64,000 nt of DNA from Maricaulis maris MCS10 (GTDB taxonomy: Bacteria > Pseudomonadota > Alphaproteobacteria > Caulobacterales > Maricaulaceae), in the NCBI RefSeq assembly GCF_000014745.1, contig NC_008347.1, positions 744,001 to 808,000 on the forward strand, written 5' to 3'. Below are positions 55,305 through 63,030 of the stretch, piece by piece (position 1 is the stretch's first letter; each line of letters starts with the position of its first letter). The notes beneath the pieces were generated by a model that saw nothing but the letters and a program-made list of their open reading frames with translations, did no database searches and was not told the origin of the DNA. Made by a program: the position numbers and the translations under genes.

Positions 55305-56198
55305 ATGCGCAAATTGATCGTCATACTGCCGCTGCTGCTGGCCGCGACTGGCCTGTCCGGCGCCGGCTGGGCAGGGCAGCCGGATCGCGCGCTGATTGAC
55401 GCTTGCACTGACGATGGCAGCGCCGGCAATGACGCCCCGGAATGCGCCGCAGCCTGCGACAAGGGACACGCGGATTCTTGCACCCGTTTTGCGTACGGGC
55501 GGGCCCGGAATCGCACAGAGAGCGGTGAATTTGTGCTGCCAAGGGCCGAACTCCTGTCCGAACTTTCGCAGGCGTGTGAGATGGGCAGTGCGACGGCTTG
55601 CAGGATATTGCTCGACAGGTCCCATGAGCGCGCGGGTCCGCCCGTGTTCATTCGGGGAGACGGTGGTGCGCAGACCCTTTCGTTAACGATCGAGGCCTGG
55701 TGGCCCCGGTTTGACGACACCGAGATTGTGCGATTGGTCGAGCGGGTGTGCGAACTGGACCCGACCCAGTGTAGCCAAGTGTCGAGATATCACACAAACC
55801 GGGTGCTTCTTCCCCGCAACTATCACCTGGCGCGCCAACTGTTGCTCAGCGGATGTGAGCGTGGAAGTGGCGAAGCCTGTTTCAACCTGTCTCATACCTA
55901 TTATCACCGGCTGGCGGTGCCGGGGCGCGACCTCGATCCTGTCCTTGCCGTGCGCTATTTACGCTTGGGGTGCGTCCTTTTTGAGCCGCGATCCTGTTTG
56001 CGACTGGCCATCCATCTGGAACAAGGCCTGGGTGTGGACCCTGATCCCGAGGCTGCGGCCGACTTGCGCCTATTGACGTGTTTTCGGCCCGAACCTGACT
56101 ATTGCAGCAATCTGGCCCACTTGGTGACGGATGGGTCTGAGGTTGAAATGTCAGCTGATGATATGAGGCAGGTCGTCGAAAGCCTCGAAAATGATTGA
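55305..56198 (+). CDS. Exported cysteine-rich Sel1-like protein (paralog)
   Basis: A 297-residue exported protein. Signal peptide ends GWA-GQP. As in the preceding protein, paired cysteines occur in helical repeat units: CDKGHADSCTRFAYG, ACEMGSATACRILLD, GCERGSGEACFNLSHTYYHRL and LLTCFRPEPDYCSNLAHL. The last repeats fit Sel1 best (YLRLGCVLFEPRSCLRLAIHLEQGLGVDPD). Together the two genes look like a tandem duplication that has diverged. Function unknown. Confidence 0.7.
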   Translation: MRKLIVILPLLLAATGLSGAGWAGQPDRALIDACTDDGSAGNDAPECAAACDKGHADSCTRFAYGRARNRTESGEFVLPRAELLSELSQACEMGSATACRILLDRSHERAGPPVFIRGDGGAQTLSLTIEAWWPRFDDTEIVRLVERVCELDPTQCSQVSRYHTNRVLLPRNYHLARQLLLSGCERGSGEACFNLSHTYYHRLAVPGRDLDPVLAVRYLRLGCVLFEPRSCLRLAIHLEQGLGVDPDPEAAADLRLLTCFRPEPDYCSNLAHLVTDGSEVEMSADDMRQVVESLEND

Positions 56199-56213
56199 TG
56201 ACGTGGGCGGCTT

Positions 56214-56720
56214 TCAAACCGGAACCGTCAGCCCCTTCCATTCCACCACAACCAGCCAGTGCATCATCACCGGCGGCCAGATTGAGCCACTGTTCCGGTA
56301 GGCGATCGTGCAGGCGAGGCCGAGGGCGGCGGTGATGGCGAGGAAGCCGGGTTCCAGGAAGAGGGCTTGTGCCATTGGCAGGCCGAGCCAGACCTGGACC
56401 GGGTGCCAGAGCACGAAGGCGGCCATGGCGAGGATGGCCCGAATCCGGCCCCGGCGCCCGGCCAGTCCGACCCGGAAAACCATCTCCTCGGTCAGGGCCG
56501 GGACGAGGATCGCCAGTGCTGCTACCGCTAACAACTCGATCGGGTCGTCGGTCACTGAAAAGTTGAACAGGTATTCAACTTTGTTTATGGCGAGGGTTGC
56601 GGCGATGAATAAGGTAAATATTAGAATGGATTGCCACCAAATCGACAATCCCGGCCAGGTCCGTACGGCGCGTTTCGCATCTGCGAAATAACTTGACGCT
56701 GTGCCGCATAATTCGATCAT
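56214..56720 (-). CDS. CPBP-family intramembrane glutamic protease
   Basis: A 168-residue membrane protein with about five hydrophobic segments. The CPBP/CAAX-protease motifs are present: the double-glutamate motif in LTEEMVFRVGL, a His in FVLWHPVQV and a His in VMMHWLVV. This family cleaves substrates in the membrane, or acts in bacteriocin immunity; the substrate is unknown. The frame is open far upstream across the thiolase gene, but that part is antisense to thiolase; the methionine at 56720 gives a protein starting just before the first helix. No strong ribosome binding site. Confidence 0.75.
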   Translation of the reverse strand: MIELCGTASSYFADAKRAVRTWPGLSIWWQSILIFTLFIAATLAINKVEYLFNFSVTDDPIELLAVAALAILVPALTEEMVFRVGLAGRRGRIRAILAMAAFVLWHPVQVWLGLPMAQALFLEPGFLAITAALGLACTIAYRNSGSIWPPVMMHWLVVVEWKGLTVPV

Positions 56721-56762
56721 GCGCGCCAGACTAACCAAGAATGATCCCAGAGGAGAGATGAA

Positions 56763-57950
56763 ATGAGTGCAGTGGACGATCCCATCGTCATCGTCGGCAT
56801 GGCCCGCACCCCGATGGGTGGCCTGCTCGGTGAGCTCGCACCCCTGTCCGCCAATGAGCTCGGCGCCATTGCCGTCAAGGCAGCGATGGAAGAGGCCGGT
56901 ATCGCCGGTGACGACATCGACCAGGTCCTGATGGGCAATGTGCTGATGGCCGGTCAGGGCCAGGCGCCGGGTCGCCAGGCGGCGATCAAGGCCGGCCTGC
57001 CCAAATCGGTGGAAGCCACGACGCTCAACAAGATGTGCGGATCGGGCATGCAGGCGGCCATCATGGGGCGAGCCTCGATCGCCTCGGGCGATGCCGACAT
57101 CATCATCGCCGGCGGCATGGAATCCATGACCAATGCGCCGCACATGCTGCCCACCCATCGCGGCGGCTTCAAATACGGCCACGACACCATCAAGGACCAC
57201 ATGGCCCAGGATGGTCTCGAGGACGCCTATGAGAAGAAGCCGATGGGTGTCTATGCCGACATGATCGCGGAGGAGCACCAATTCACCCGCGAGCAGCAGG
57301 ACGCCTACGCGCTTGAAACCCTGGCCCGCGCCCAGCGCGCCACCAAGGATGGTGATTTCAAACGCGAGATCACCCCGGTCACGATCAAGACCCGCAAGGG
57401 CGAAACGGTCGTCGACACGGACGAGCTGCCGCGCAAGGCGATGCCGGAGAAGATCCCCTCCCTGCGCCCGGCCTTTTCCAAGGACGGCACGGTGACCGCG
57501 GCCAATGCCTCGGCCATTTCAGACGGCGCTGCAGCGCTGATCATGATGCGCCTTTCCGAAGCGGAGCGTCGTGGCTTGAAGCCGATCGCCAAGATCGTCG
57601 CCACTGCGGCCCACGCCCATGAGCCGGCCTATTTCACCACCGCGCCGGTGCCTGCCATGCGCAAGGTCGTCGAGCGCGCCGGATGGCAGATCGGCGATGT
57701 CGACCTGTGGGAAATCAACGAGGCCTTCGCGGTCGTCCCGATGATCGCGATGAAGGAGCTGGGCATTTCCCACGACATCATCAACGTCAATGGCGGCGCC
57801 TGCGCCCTGGGTCACCCGATAGGCGCCTCCGGTGCCCGCATCATGGTCACCCTGCTCGCCGCGCTGGAAAAATCCGGCAAGACCAAGGGCGTCGCCTCGC
57901 TGTGTATCGGCGGCGGTGAAGCCACGGCGGTTGCTGTCGAGCGGATGTAG
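56763..57950 (+). CDS. Acetyl-CoA acetyltransferase (thiolase II)
   Basis: A 395-residue thiolase. Nucleophile Cys92 in [11 protein letters not shown]; the second catalytic set in [16 protein letters not shown] and [17 protein letters not shown] motif in [12 protein letters not shown]. It should condense two acetyl-CoA to acetoacetyl-CoA (for polyhydroxybutyrate or in reverse for degradation). No phaB or hydroxyacyl-CoA dehydrogenase gene is adjacent, so the pathway cannot be fixed. GAGGAGA precedes the ATG. Divergent from the CPBP gene. Confidence 0.95.
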   Translation: MSAVDDPIVIVGMARTPMGGLLGELAPLSANELGAIAVKAAMEEAGIAGDDIDQVLMGNVLMAGQGQAPGRQAAIKAGLPKSVEATTLNKMCGSGMQAAIMGRASIASGDADIIIAGGMESMTNAPHMLPTHRGGFKYGHDTIKDHMAQDGLEDAYEKKPMGVYADMIAEEHQFTREQQDAYALETLARAQRATKDGDFKREITPVTIKTRKGETVVDTDELPRKAMPEKIPSLRPAFSKDGTVTAANASAISDGAAALIMMRLSEAERRGLKPIAKIVATAAHAHEPAYFTTAPVPAMRKVVERAGWQIGDVDLWEINEAFAVVPMIAMKELGISHDIINVNGGACALGHPIGASGARIMVTLLAALEKSGKTKGVASLCIGGGEATAVAVERM

Positions 57951-57976
57951 GCCTTGCCGTACAGACTGGCATGAAG

Positions 57977-58004
57977 AGGGCGCGGCCAATGGCTGCGCCC
58001 TTTC
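57977..58004 (+). terminator. Terminator of the thiolase gene
   Basis: AGGGCGCGGCC (57977-57987) pairs with GGCTGCGCCCT (57991-58001), with one G-U pair, followed by TT and C. The T-run is short. Confidence 0.55.
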
Positions 58005-58030
58005 TCGTTCAGCGCCGCAGATTGCCAATC

Positions 58031-58076
58031 TGATTTGTAGTGATTAAGTATCAGTCAAGTTGATTGGAAGTGATCA
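58031..58076. promoter_or_regulatory. Direct-repeat operator candidate of the toxin-antitoxin pair
   Basis: TGATTTGTAGTGATTA (58031-58046) and TGATTGGAAGTGATCA (58061-58076) agree at 13 of 16 positions and start exactly 30 bp apart, close to three helical turns. They end 2 nt before the antitoxin ATG, as expected for autoregulation by a ribbon-helix-helix antitoxin. Confidence 0.5.
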
Positions 58077-58078
58077 CC

Positions 58079-58348
58079 ATGAGCGCTGCAACGCGAGTCA
58101 TCACGGCGCATGTGCCGACCGGTCTGGCCGAAAAGGTGGATGCCATGGCGGCGCGGCTTGATCGCTCGCGCGGATGGGTGATGAAGCAGGCGCTAGCCGC
58201 CTGGGTCGACCAAGAAGAGGAGCGTCATAGGCTGACGCTTGAAGCGCTCGCGGACGTCGATGCCGGCCGTGTGGTCGATCACGGGGCCATGCTGGCCTGG
58301 GTCGACAGTCTGGGAACCGACGCGCCCTTGCCGCCGCCTGTCGAATAA
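58079..58348 (+). CDS. Ribbon-helix-helix (CopG/ParD-like) antitoxin
   Basis: An 89-residue protein. The N-terminal 45 residues form a ribbon-helix-helix: TRVITAHVPTGLAEKVDAMAARLDRSRGWVMKQALAAWV. The C-terminal half (EERHRLTLEALADVDAGRVVDHGAMLAWVDSL) should wrap the toxin. GGAAGT precedes the ATG at 58079; an in-frame TTG at 58064 is not needed. It lies 6 nt before the ParE-type toxin gene. Confidence 0.85.
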   Translation: MSAATRVITAHVPTGLAEKVDAMAARLDRSRGWVMKQALAAWVDQEEERHRLTLEALADVDAGRVVDHGAMLAWVDSLGTDAPLPPPVE

Positions 58349-58354
58349 AATCGC

Positions 58355-58648
58355 ATGAAGATTGAATGGACCGCCAGGGCCAGCGGTGACCTCGCGAGGC
58401 TCTTCGATTTTCTGGAACCTGTGGCTCCGGATGCGGCGGTCCGGGTAGTCCAGGAAATCGCGCGAGCCCCGAACCGCCTGCTCTATCATCCTCGTATTGG
58501 CGAGAAACTGGACGTTTATGAGCCGCGCGAAGTTCGCCGTATCATCATCGGTCACTACGAGATGCGGTATGAGATTGCCGCCGGCACCCTTTTCATCCTG
58601 CGGGTCTGGCATAGCCGCGAGGATCGCGATTTTGGTCCGGAGGCCTGA
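58355..58648 (+). CDS. RelE/ParE-family toxin
   Basis: A 97-residue protein of the ParE/RelE fold: IEWTARASGDLARLFDFLEPVAPDAAVRVVQEIARAPNRLLYHPRIGEKL, then REVRRIIIGHYEMRYEIAAGTLFILRVWHSREDR. The C-terminal WHSREDR matches the ParE-type active-site end. ParE toxins poison gyrase, RelE toxins cut mRNA; the sequence favours ParE, but the target is not proven. Transcribed with the upstream antitoxin. Confidence 0.85.
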   Translation: MKIEWTARASGDLARLFDFLEPVAPDAAVRVVQEIARAPNRLLYHPRIGEKLDVYEPREVRRIIIGHYEMRYEIAAGTLFILRVWHSREDRDFGPEA

Positions 58649-58693
58649 CGCAGTTTGAGCGCAGCTGATGGCAAAGGGGTGTTTTGGGCGGTT

Positions 58694-59071
58694 TCACGAC
58701 GCCCTCATCCAGGCCTCCAACCCGGTCAGGCCGGCGATCGGCAGGAAAGCGAGCCAGGCCGGATGCTTCGCCCGGCTCAGGACAAGGGCCGCGACGCCGC
58801 TCACGGCAAAGACAGCGCTGATGATCCACAGCAGCGGGACATGATCCGGAAGCGGCGCGCGGTGGATGACGACCAGCATGGCCGCAATTCCCCACCAGGT
58901 CAGCGTGGTGATGTGCCAGGCCGTGCGGATCAGGGCGCGCACATACCAGGACCCGTGACCCAGGCTCGGCAGGTCGGGCCGCTTGAACAAAGGCCGGACC
59001 AGGCGGATCTCCCCGGCGATGGAGTGAAAGAGGCCGACCAGCACGGTCAGCACGGCGGCTATAATCAGCAT
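58694..59071 (-). CDS. Four-helix membrane protein, paralog 1
   Basis: A 125-residue membrane protein with four hydrophobic helices. It shares with the next gene the pattern [F/I]H-[S/T]-x-AG near the start of helix 1, an RPL segment at its end, and WHITT at the start of helix 2; the two histidines are therefore conserved. No family recognised with confidence. The start at 59071 is supported by GGAG about 10 nt upstream; the upstream ATG at 59101 would overlap the neighbouring gene. Confidence 0.65.
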   Translation of the reverse strand: MLIIAAVLTVLVGLFHSIAGEIRLVRPLFKRPDLPSLGHGSWYVRALIRTAWHITTLTWWGIAAMLVVIHRAPLPDHVPLLWIISAVFAVSGVAALVLSRAKHPAWLAFLPIAGLTGLEAWMRAS

Positions 59072-59084
59072 GTACCCGCTCCGC

Positions 59085-59465
59085 TCAGACAGGATTGGCA
59101 AAGAGGGCCGCGATACCCAGCGCCCCGGTCAGGGCGAACAGGCTGGTCGAGGGCAGGCGCAGCGGCGGCATCCCGGCCTTGATCGCGATGGCGGCGCTCA
59201 GTGCTGACAGGCACAGGGCCAAAGGTCCCAGCAAATAGGGAAAGGCGGCGAAACGGGCGTCGAGCGCCGTCGCCGCGAAGGCCAAGGCCATGGCGGCCAG
59301 CAGGACCGTGGTGATGTGCCAGCAATAATAGTTCAGCCACTTGCTGGCCGGCGGCAGGTGGGTGTCTGCCAGCAGCGGCCGGGCAACGACCTGGCCGCCG
59401 GCAAAGGTGTGGATGAGGAAGGTGATGAGGGCGCTCAGGCTTGCCAGGGCGGCGAGAATGTTCAT
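59085..59465 (-). CDS. Four-helix membrane protein, paralog 2
   Basis: A 126-residue membrane protein, a diverged tandem duplicate of the gene 13 nt downstream: LIHTFAGGQVVARPLL and YYCWHITTV match FHSIAGE...RPLF and TAWHITTL there. Conserved intramembrane-edge His residues could bind heme or metal, but this is conjecture. It is divergent from a TetR-family gene, which probably controls both. Confidence 0.65.
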   Translation of the reverse strand: MNILAALASLSALITFLIHTFAGGQVVARPLLADTHLPPASKWLNYYCWHITTVLLAAMALAFAATALDARFAAFPYLLGPLALCLSALSAAIAIKAGMPPLRLPSTSLFALTGALGIAALFANPV

Positions 59466-59486
59466 GATCGACTCGTTGTGAAATTT

Positions 59487-59508
59487 ATGTTCTAGAAAAA
59501 ATGTTCTA
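59487..59508. promoter_or_regulatory. Direct repeats between tetR and the membrane-protein pair
   Basis: ATGTTCTA occurs at 59487-59494 and again at 59501-59508, 14 bp apart, within the 45-bp space between the divergent start codons. The A/T-rich second copy lies where a -10 box for the regulator would fall. Likely operator of the adjacent TetR-family protein. Confidence 0.45.
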
Positions 59509-59510
59509 TT

Positions 59511-60074
59511 ATGGGTCGACCGTCAAGCTTTCTCGATGAAACTGTCTTTGCCGCTGTGGCCAATTGCCTGGTCGAGCAGGGCGAGGTGCGCCTGCAGGCC
59601 GTCACCGCGACGGCCGGCGTGTCGACCGGATCGATCTATCACCGCTTCGGCTCACGCGAGGGGCTGATGGCCGCCGCCTGGCTGGACGCGGTGGAGGCGT
59701 TTCAGGAAAGATTTCTTGTGGCGTTGGCGGCCGGGTCAAGAGAGGCAGGGGTGGCTGCGGCGCTTGCCACGCCCGCCTTCTGTCGCGAGGACGTGGCCCG
59801 GGCCCTGATCCTGACCACGGGGCGGCGTTCGGAAATGATGTCCGACAAGGCGCCGCCGGAGATGCAGGCCCGGCTCGATCAGCTCAATGGGCAGGCGAGG
59901 GCGGGGCTGGAAGCCTTCGCCCGTGACCTGGAAGTGCCGCTCGAGCGTGTCCGTCTGGCCCTGATCGGCATCCCGCTGGGAGCCGTCCGCCTTTACCTGC
60001 CCGAAAAGGCGGTCCCCGAGAGCGTGGATGCTGATATCAGAATGGCCGTCAGTGCCTTGCTGGCGGCGCGTTGA
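59511..60074 (+). CDS. TetR-family transcriptional regulator
   Basis: A 187-residue regulator. The N-terminal helix-turn-helix is VRLQAVTATAGVSTGSIYHRFGSREGLMAAAW; the C-terminal part is a helical ligand domain. The ATG at 59511 follows the direct repeats immediately and has no ribosome binding site, so the mRNA may be leaderless. Divergent from the two four-helix membrane proteins, which are its most likely targets. Confidence 0.85.
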   Translation: MGRPSSFLDETVFAAVANCLVEQGEVRLQAVTATAGVSTGSIYHRFGSREGLMAAAWLDAVEAFQERFLVALAAGSREAGVAAALATPAFCREDVARALILTTGRRSEMMSDKAPPEMQARLDQLNGQARAGLEAFARDLEVPLERVRLALIGIPLGAVRLYLPEKAVPESVDADIRMAVSALLAAR

Positions 60075-60116
60075 CGCGGCCGCCCATGCTGCACTGGCGA
60101 AACCATTGGTCGTCCG

Positions 60117-60596
60117 TCAGCCGTCGATATGGCCGAGTGGCAGGCCACGGCCTTCCTTGACATTGCGGATCTGGACCGAAGTGCGGAAGTCACCGACCAC
60201 GTCCAGCGGGATCATGCGTTCCTGCATGAACTCGTTATAGGCGTCGATGTCCGGGGTGACGATCTTGAGCAGATAGTCATAGGGGCCGGTCATGGTGCAG
60301 GCCTCGGTGATTTCCTGGAAGGTCTGGATGGCCTTCTCGAACTTCTCGTAATTGGCCTTGCGGGCCGGCTGGATCTTGATCTCCAGATAGGCCGTGAACA
60401 TCAAGCCGATCATGCGCCGGTCGAGCTGAATCGAGCGGCGTTTGATGATACCCTCGGTCTCGAGGCGACGGATCCGGCGCCAGCAGGGCGAGGGGGTCAG
60501 GCCGACGATTTCGGCGATATCGGCGACGGAACGGCCCGCATCAGCCTGCAGGGCTTCGAGAATGCGTACATCAATCGTGTCCAGGGTGACGGTCAT
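60117..60596 (-). CDS. Lrp/AsnC-family regulator (BkdR-like)
   Basis: A 159-residue regulator. N-terminal helix-turn-helix DTIDVRILEALQADAGRSVADIAEIVGLTPSPCWRRIRRLETEGII, then the RAM/AsnC ligand-binding domain (FTAYLEIKIQ, ITEACTMTGPYDYLLKIVTPDIDAYNEFM). Its position divergent from the branched-chain 2-oxoacid dehydrogenase operon parallels BkdR, an Lrp-type activator of such operons responding to branched-chain amino acids. A nested dyad lies between the two. Confidence 0.9.
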   Translation of the reverse strand: MTVTLDTIDVRILEALQADAGRSVADIAEIVGLTPSPCWRRIRRLETEGIIKRRSIQLDRRMIGLMFTAYLEIKIQPARKANYEKFEKAIQTFQEITEACTMTGPYDYLLKIVTPDIDAYNEFMQERMIPLDVVGDFRTSVQIRNVKEGRGLPLGHIDG

Positions 60597-60613
60597 TATT
60601 TCCTCAAATCATC

Positions 60614-60654
60614 GTTTCGCAGGAAATTAATTCAAGTTTCCGCACTTGCGAACC
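60614..60654. promoter_or_regulatory. Nested dyad, candidate Lrp/BkdR operator
   Basis: TTCGCA (60616-60621) mirrors TGCGAA (60647-60652), and inside them GGAAA (60622-60626) mirrors TTTCC (60637-60641) around an AT-rich centre (TTAATTCAAG). It lies 18 nt before the Lrp-type gene and upstream of the dehydrogenase operon. Confidence 0.45.
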
Positions 60655-60780
60655 CCGAAATGGCACCGCATTGCTATGCTGGACAAGACCCGCTCTTGCG
60701 CGCTAGACGCCTGTCGCGGATCTGCATCACGCGGAGACGCCCGTTTAGGCACGTTTTGCCGAAGTTTTCAGCGAGAGCTC

Positions 60781-62010
60781 ATGGCACACACTGAACCCCG
60801 CTTCCACGTCCCTGCGCCGCATGTCCGGCCCGGTGACACGCCTGATTTTTCCCATATCCATATCCCGCCGGCCGGTGAGGCCAGGCGGCCCGACACCTCG
60901 GTTGCCGGGATGGAGACGCAGGACCTGGCACTCGGCCTGGTCCGCGTCCTCGACCACAATCACCAGGCGGTCGGCGAGTGGGACCCCAAGCTGGATGCCG
61001 GCGTTCTGCGCGAAGGCCTGCGCCACATGGTGCTGACCCGCGTCTATGACGACCGCATGCTGAAACTGCAGCGCCAAGGCAAGATGAGCTTCTACATGAA
61101 GTCCACCGGTGAGGAGGCCGTGGCCGTTGCCGGTGCGATGGCGATGAGCAATGACGACATGGTCTTCCCGTCCTACCGCCAGCAGGGCATCCTGTTTGCC
61201 CGCGGTCGGGACATTGTCGACATGATGTGCCACTGCATCTCCAACAGCCGTGACAATCTCAAAGGCCGCCAGCTGCCGGTCCACTACACCTGGGCCGAGG
61301 GCAAGTTCTTCTCGATTTCCGGCAATCTGGCGACCCAGCTGCCGCAGGCTGTCGGCTATGCCATGGCGTGCGAGTATCGCGGTGATGGCGAGATTGCCGC
61401 GACCTGGATCGGGGATGGTTCAACCGCCGAAGGCGATTTCCATGGCGCTTTGGTGCTGGCCTCGACCTATCGGGCGCCGGTGATCGTCAATGTGGTCAAT
61501 AACCAGTGGGCGATCTCGACCTTCCAGGGCATCGCTGCCGGTGAAGCGCCGACCTTTGCCTATAAGGGCATGGGCTATGGCCTGGCCTCCCTGCGCATTG
61601 ACGGCAATGACTTCCTCGCCGTCTACGCCGCCACCCAGTGGGCCGCCAAGCGGGCCCGCGACGGTCATGGCGCCACGGTGATCGAGCACTTCACCTATCG
61701 CGCCGATGCACACTCCACCTCGGACGACCCGTCCGGCTACCGGCCCAAGGGCGAGAATGCGATCTGGCCGCTGGGCGATCCGATCGAGCGCCTCAAACAG
61801 CACCTGATCGGTCTGGGCGAGTGGGATGAAGAACGCCACGCCGCGCTCGAGAAAGAACTCAACGAGCTGGTCATCGCCTCCTACAAGGAAGCCGAGAGCC
61901 ACGGCACGCTGCATGACGGTCCGCTGTCGCCGGTCGAGTCGATCTTTGAGGATGTCTATGCCGAACCGGACTGGCGCCTGCGTCGCCAGCGCCAGGATCT
62001 GGGAGTTTAG
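60781..62010 (+). CDS. bkdA1: Branched-chain 2-oxoacid dehydrogenase E1 alpha subunit
   Basis: A 409-residue thiamine-diphosphate enzyme subunit. It decarboxylates the 2-oxoacids of Leu, Ile and Val and passes the acyl group to E2. The thiamine diphosphate motif runs from GDGSTAEGDFHGAL to NVVNNQWAIS; the phosphorylation-loop-like region HSTSDDPSGYR is also typical. The N-terminal extension (FHVPAPHVRPGDTPDFSHIHIPPAG) matches bacterial BkdA1 rather than PdhA. The frame is open to 60646, but ATG at 60781 has GAGAG upstream and fits the family start. Confidence 0.93.
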   Translation: MAHTEPRFHVPAPHVRPGDTPDFSHIHIPPAGEARRPDTSVAGMETQDLALGLVRVLDHNHQAVGEWDPKLDAGVLREGLRHMVLTRVYDDRMLKLQRQGKMSFYMKSTGEEAVAVAGAMAMSNDDMVFPSYRQQGILFARGRDIVDMMCHCISNSRDNLKGRQLPVHYTWAEGKFFSISGNLATQLPQAVGYAMACEYRGDGEIAATWIGDGSTAEGDFHGALVLASTYRAPVIVNVVNNQWAISTFQGIAAGEAPTFAYKGMGYGLASLRIDGNDFLAVYAATQWAAKRARDGHGATVIEHFTYRADAHSTSDDPSGYRPKGENAIWPLGDPIERLKQHLIGLGEWDEERHAALEKELNELVIASYKEAESHGTLHDGPLSPVESIFEDVYAEPDWRLRRQRQDLGV

Positions 62011-62013
62011 ATC

Positions 62014-63027
62014 ATGGCCAAGATGAACATGATCCAGGCCCTCAACTCGGCCCTGGACAACATGATGGAACGCGACCCGGACGTGATCAGCTTTGGCGAG
62101 GATGCCGGCTATTTCGGCGGCGTCTTCCGGGTCACCGCGAACCTGCAGACGAAATATGGTCTCGACCGCTCCTTCGATGCGCCGATCAACGAGGCGGCGA
62201 TCATGGGCATGGCGATCGGCATGGCGGCGAAGGGTTTGAAGCCCGTCGCGGAAATCCAGTTCTCGGACTATATCTTCCCCGGTCTCGACCAGATCGTCTC
62301 GGAAATGTCGCGCATCCGCTATCGTACCGCCGGCGCCTTCACCACGCCGGTCGTGGTGCGCACGCCCTGCGGCGGTGGTATCCGCGGTGGCCAGACCCAT
62401 TCGATGAGCCCGGAAGCCTTCTTCACCCAGGTGCCTGGGGTGCAGGTGGTGATGCCGTCCAACCCCTATGACGCCAAGGGCCTGCTGATCGCTGCGATCG
62501 AAAGCCCGGACCCGGTCATCTTCTTCGAGCCGAAACGCCTCTATAATGGCCCCTTCGAGGGACATTCCGGCGGTGCCCTGTCGAGCTGGGCCAATCACCC
62601 CAAGGGCGAAGTGCCCGAGGACCATTACAGCCTGCCGATCGGCAAGGCCGAAGTGGTGCGTGAAGGCTCGGCTGTCACGATTGTCGCCTATGGCACGCTT
62701 GTCCTGGTCGCCCAGGCAGCGGCCGAGAAGGCGGGTATCGATGCCGAGATCATCGACCTCAAGACACTGGTTCCCTACGATATCGAGACGATCGCCCGTT
62801 CGGTGAACAAGACGGGTCGGTGTATAGTTGCCCAGGAAGCGCCGCGCACTTCCGGCTTCGCCGCCGAGCTGGCGGCGCAGATCCAGGAAGAGTGCTTTTT
62901 CGCGCTCGAGGCGCCGATCCAGCGCGTCACCGGCTGGGACACGCCTTATCCGCACGCCCATGAATGGTCCTACTTCCCGGGGCCGGACCGTTTCATCAAT
63001 GCCATGAACACCGTTCTGGAGGCCTGA
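62014..63027 (+). CDS. bkdA2: Branched-chain 2-oxoacid dehydrogenase E1 beta subunit
   Basis: A 337-residue subunit completing the E1 heterotetramer. It has MNMIQALNSALDNMMERDPDVISFGEDAGYFGGVFRVT, the EAAIMGMAIGMAAKGLKPVAEIQFSDYIFPGLDQIVSE core and GGGIRGGQTHSMSPEAFFTQVPGVQVVMPSNPYDAKGLL. The C-terminal transketolase domain ends AHEWSYFPGPDRFINAMNTVLEA. It starts 3 nt after the E1 alpha stop. Confidence 0.95.
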   Translation: MAKMNMIQALNSALDNMMERDPDVISFGEDAGYFGGVFRVTANLQTKYGLDRSFDAPINEAAIMGMAIGMAAKGLKPVAEIQFSDYIFPGLDQIVSEMSRIRYRTAGAFTTPVVVRTPCGGGIRGGQTHSMSPEAFFTQVPGVQVVMPSNPYDAKGLLIAAIESPDPVIFFEPKRLYNGPFEGHSGGALSSWANHPKGEVPEDHYSLPIGKAEVVREGSAVTIVAYGTLVLVAQAAAEKAGIDAEIIDLKTLVPYDIETIARSVNKTGRCIVAQEAPRTSGFAAELAAQIQEECFFALEAPIQRVTGWDTPYPHAHEWSYFPGPDRFINAMNTVLEA

Positions 63028-63030
63028 TCG

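Noticed and set aside
56721-57281. Upstream extension of the CPBP protease frame to 57281
   Set aside because: It is antisense to thiolase and His/Gly-rich; the protease family begins near the methionine at 56720.
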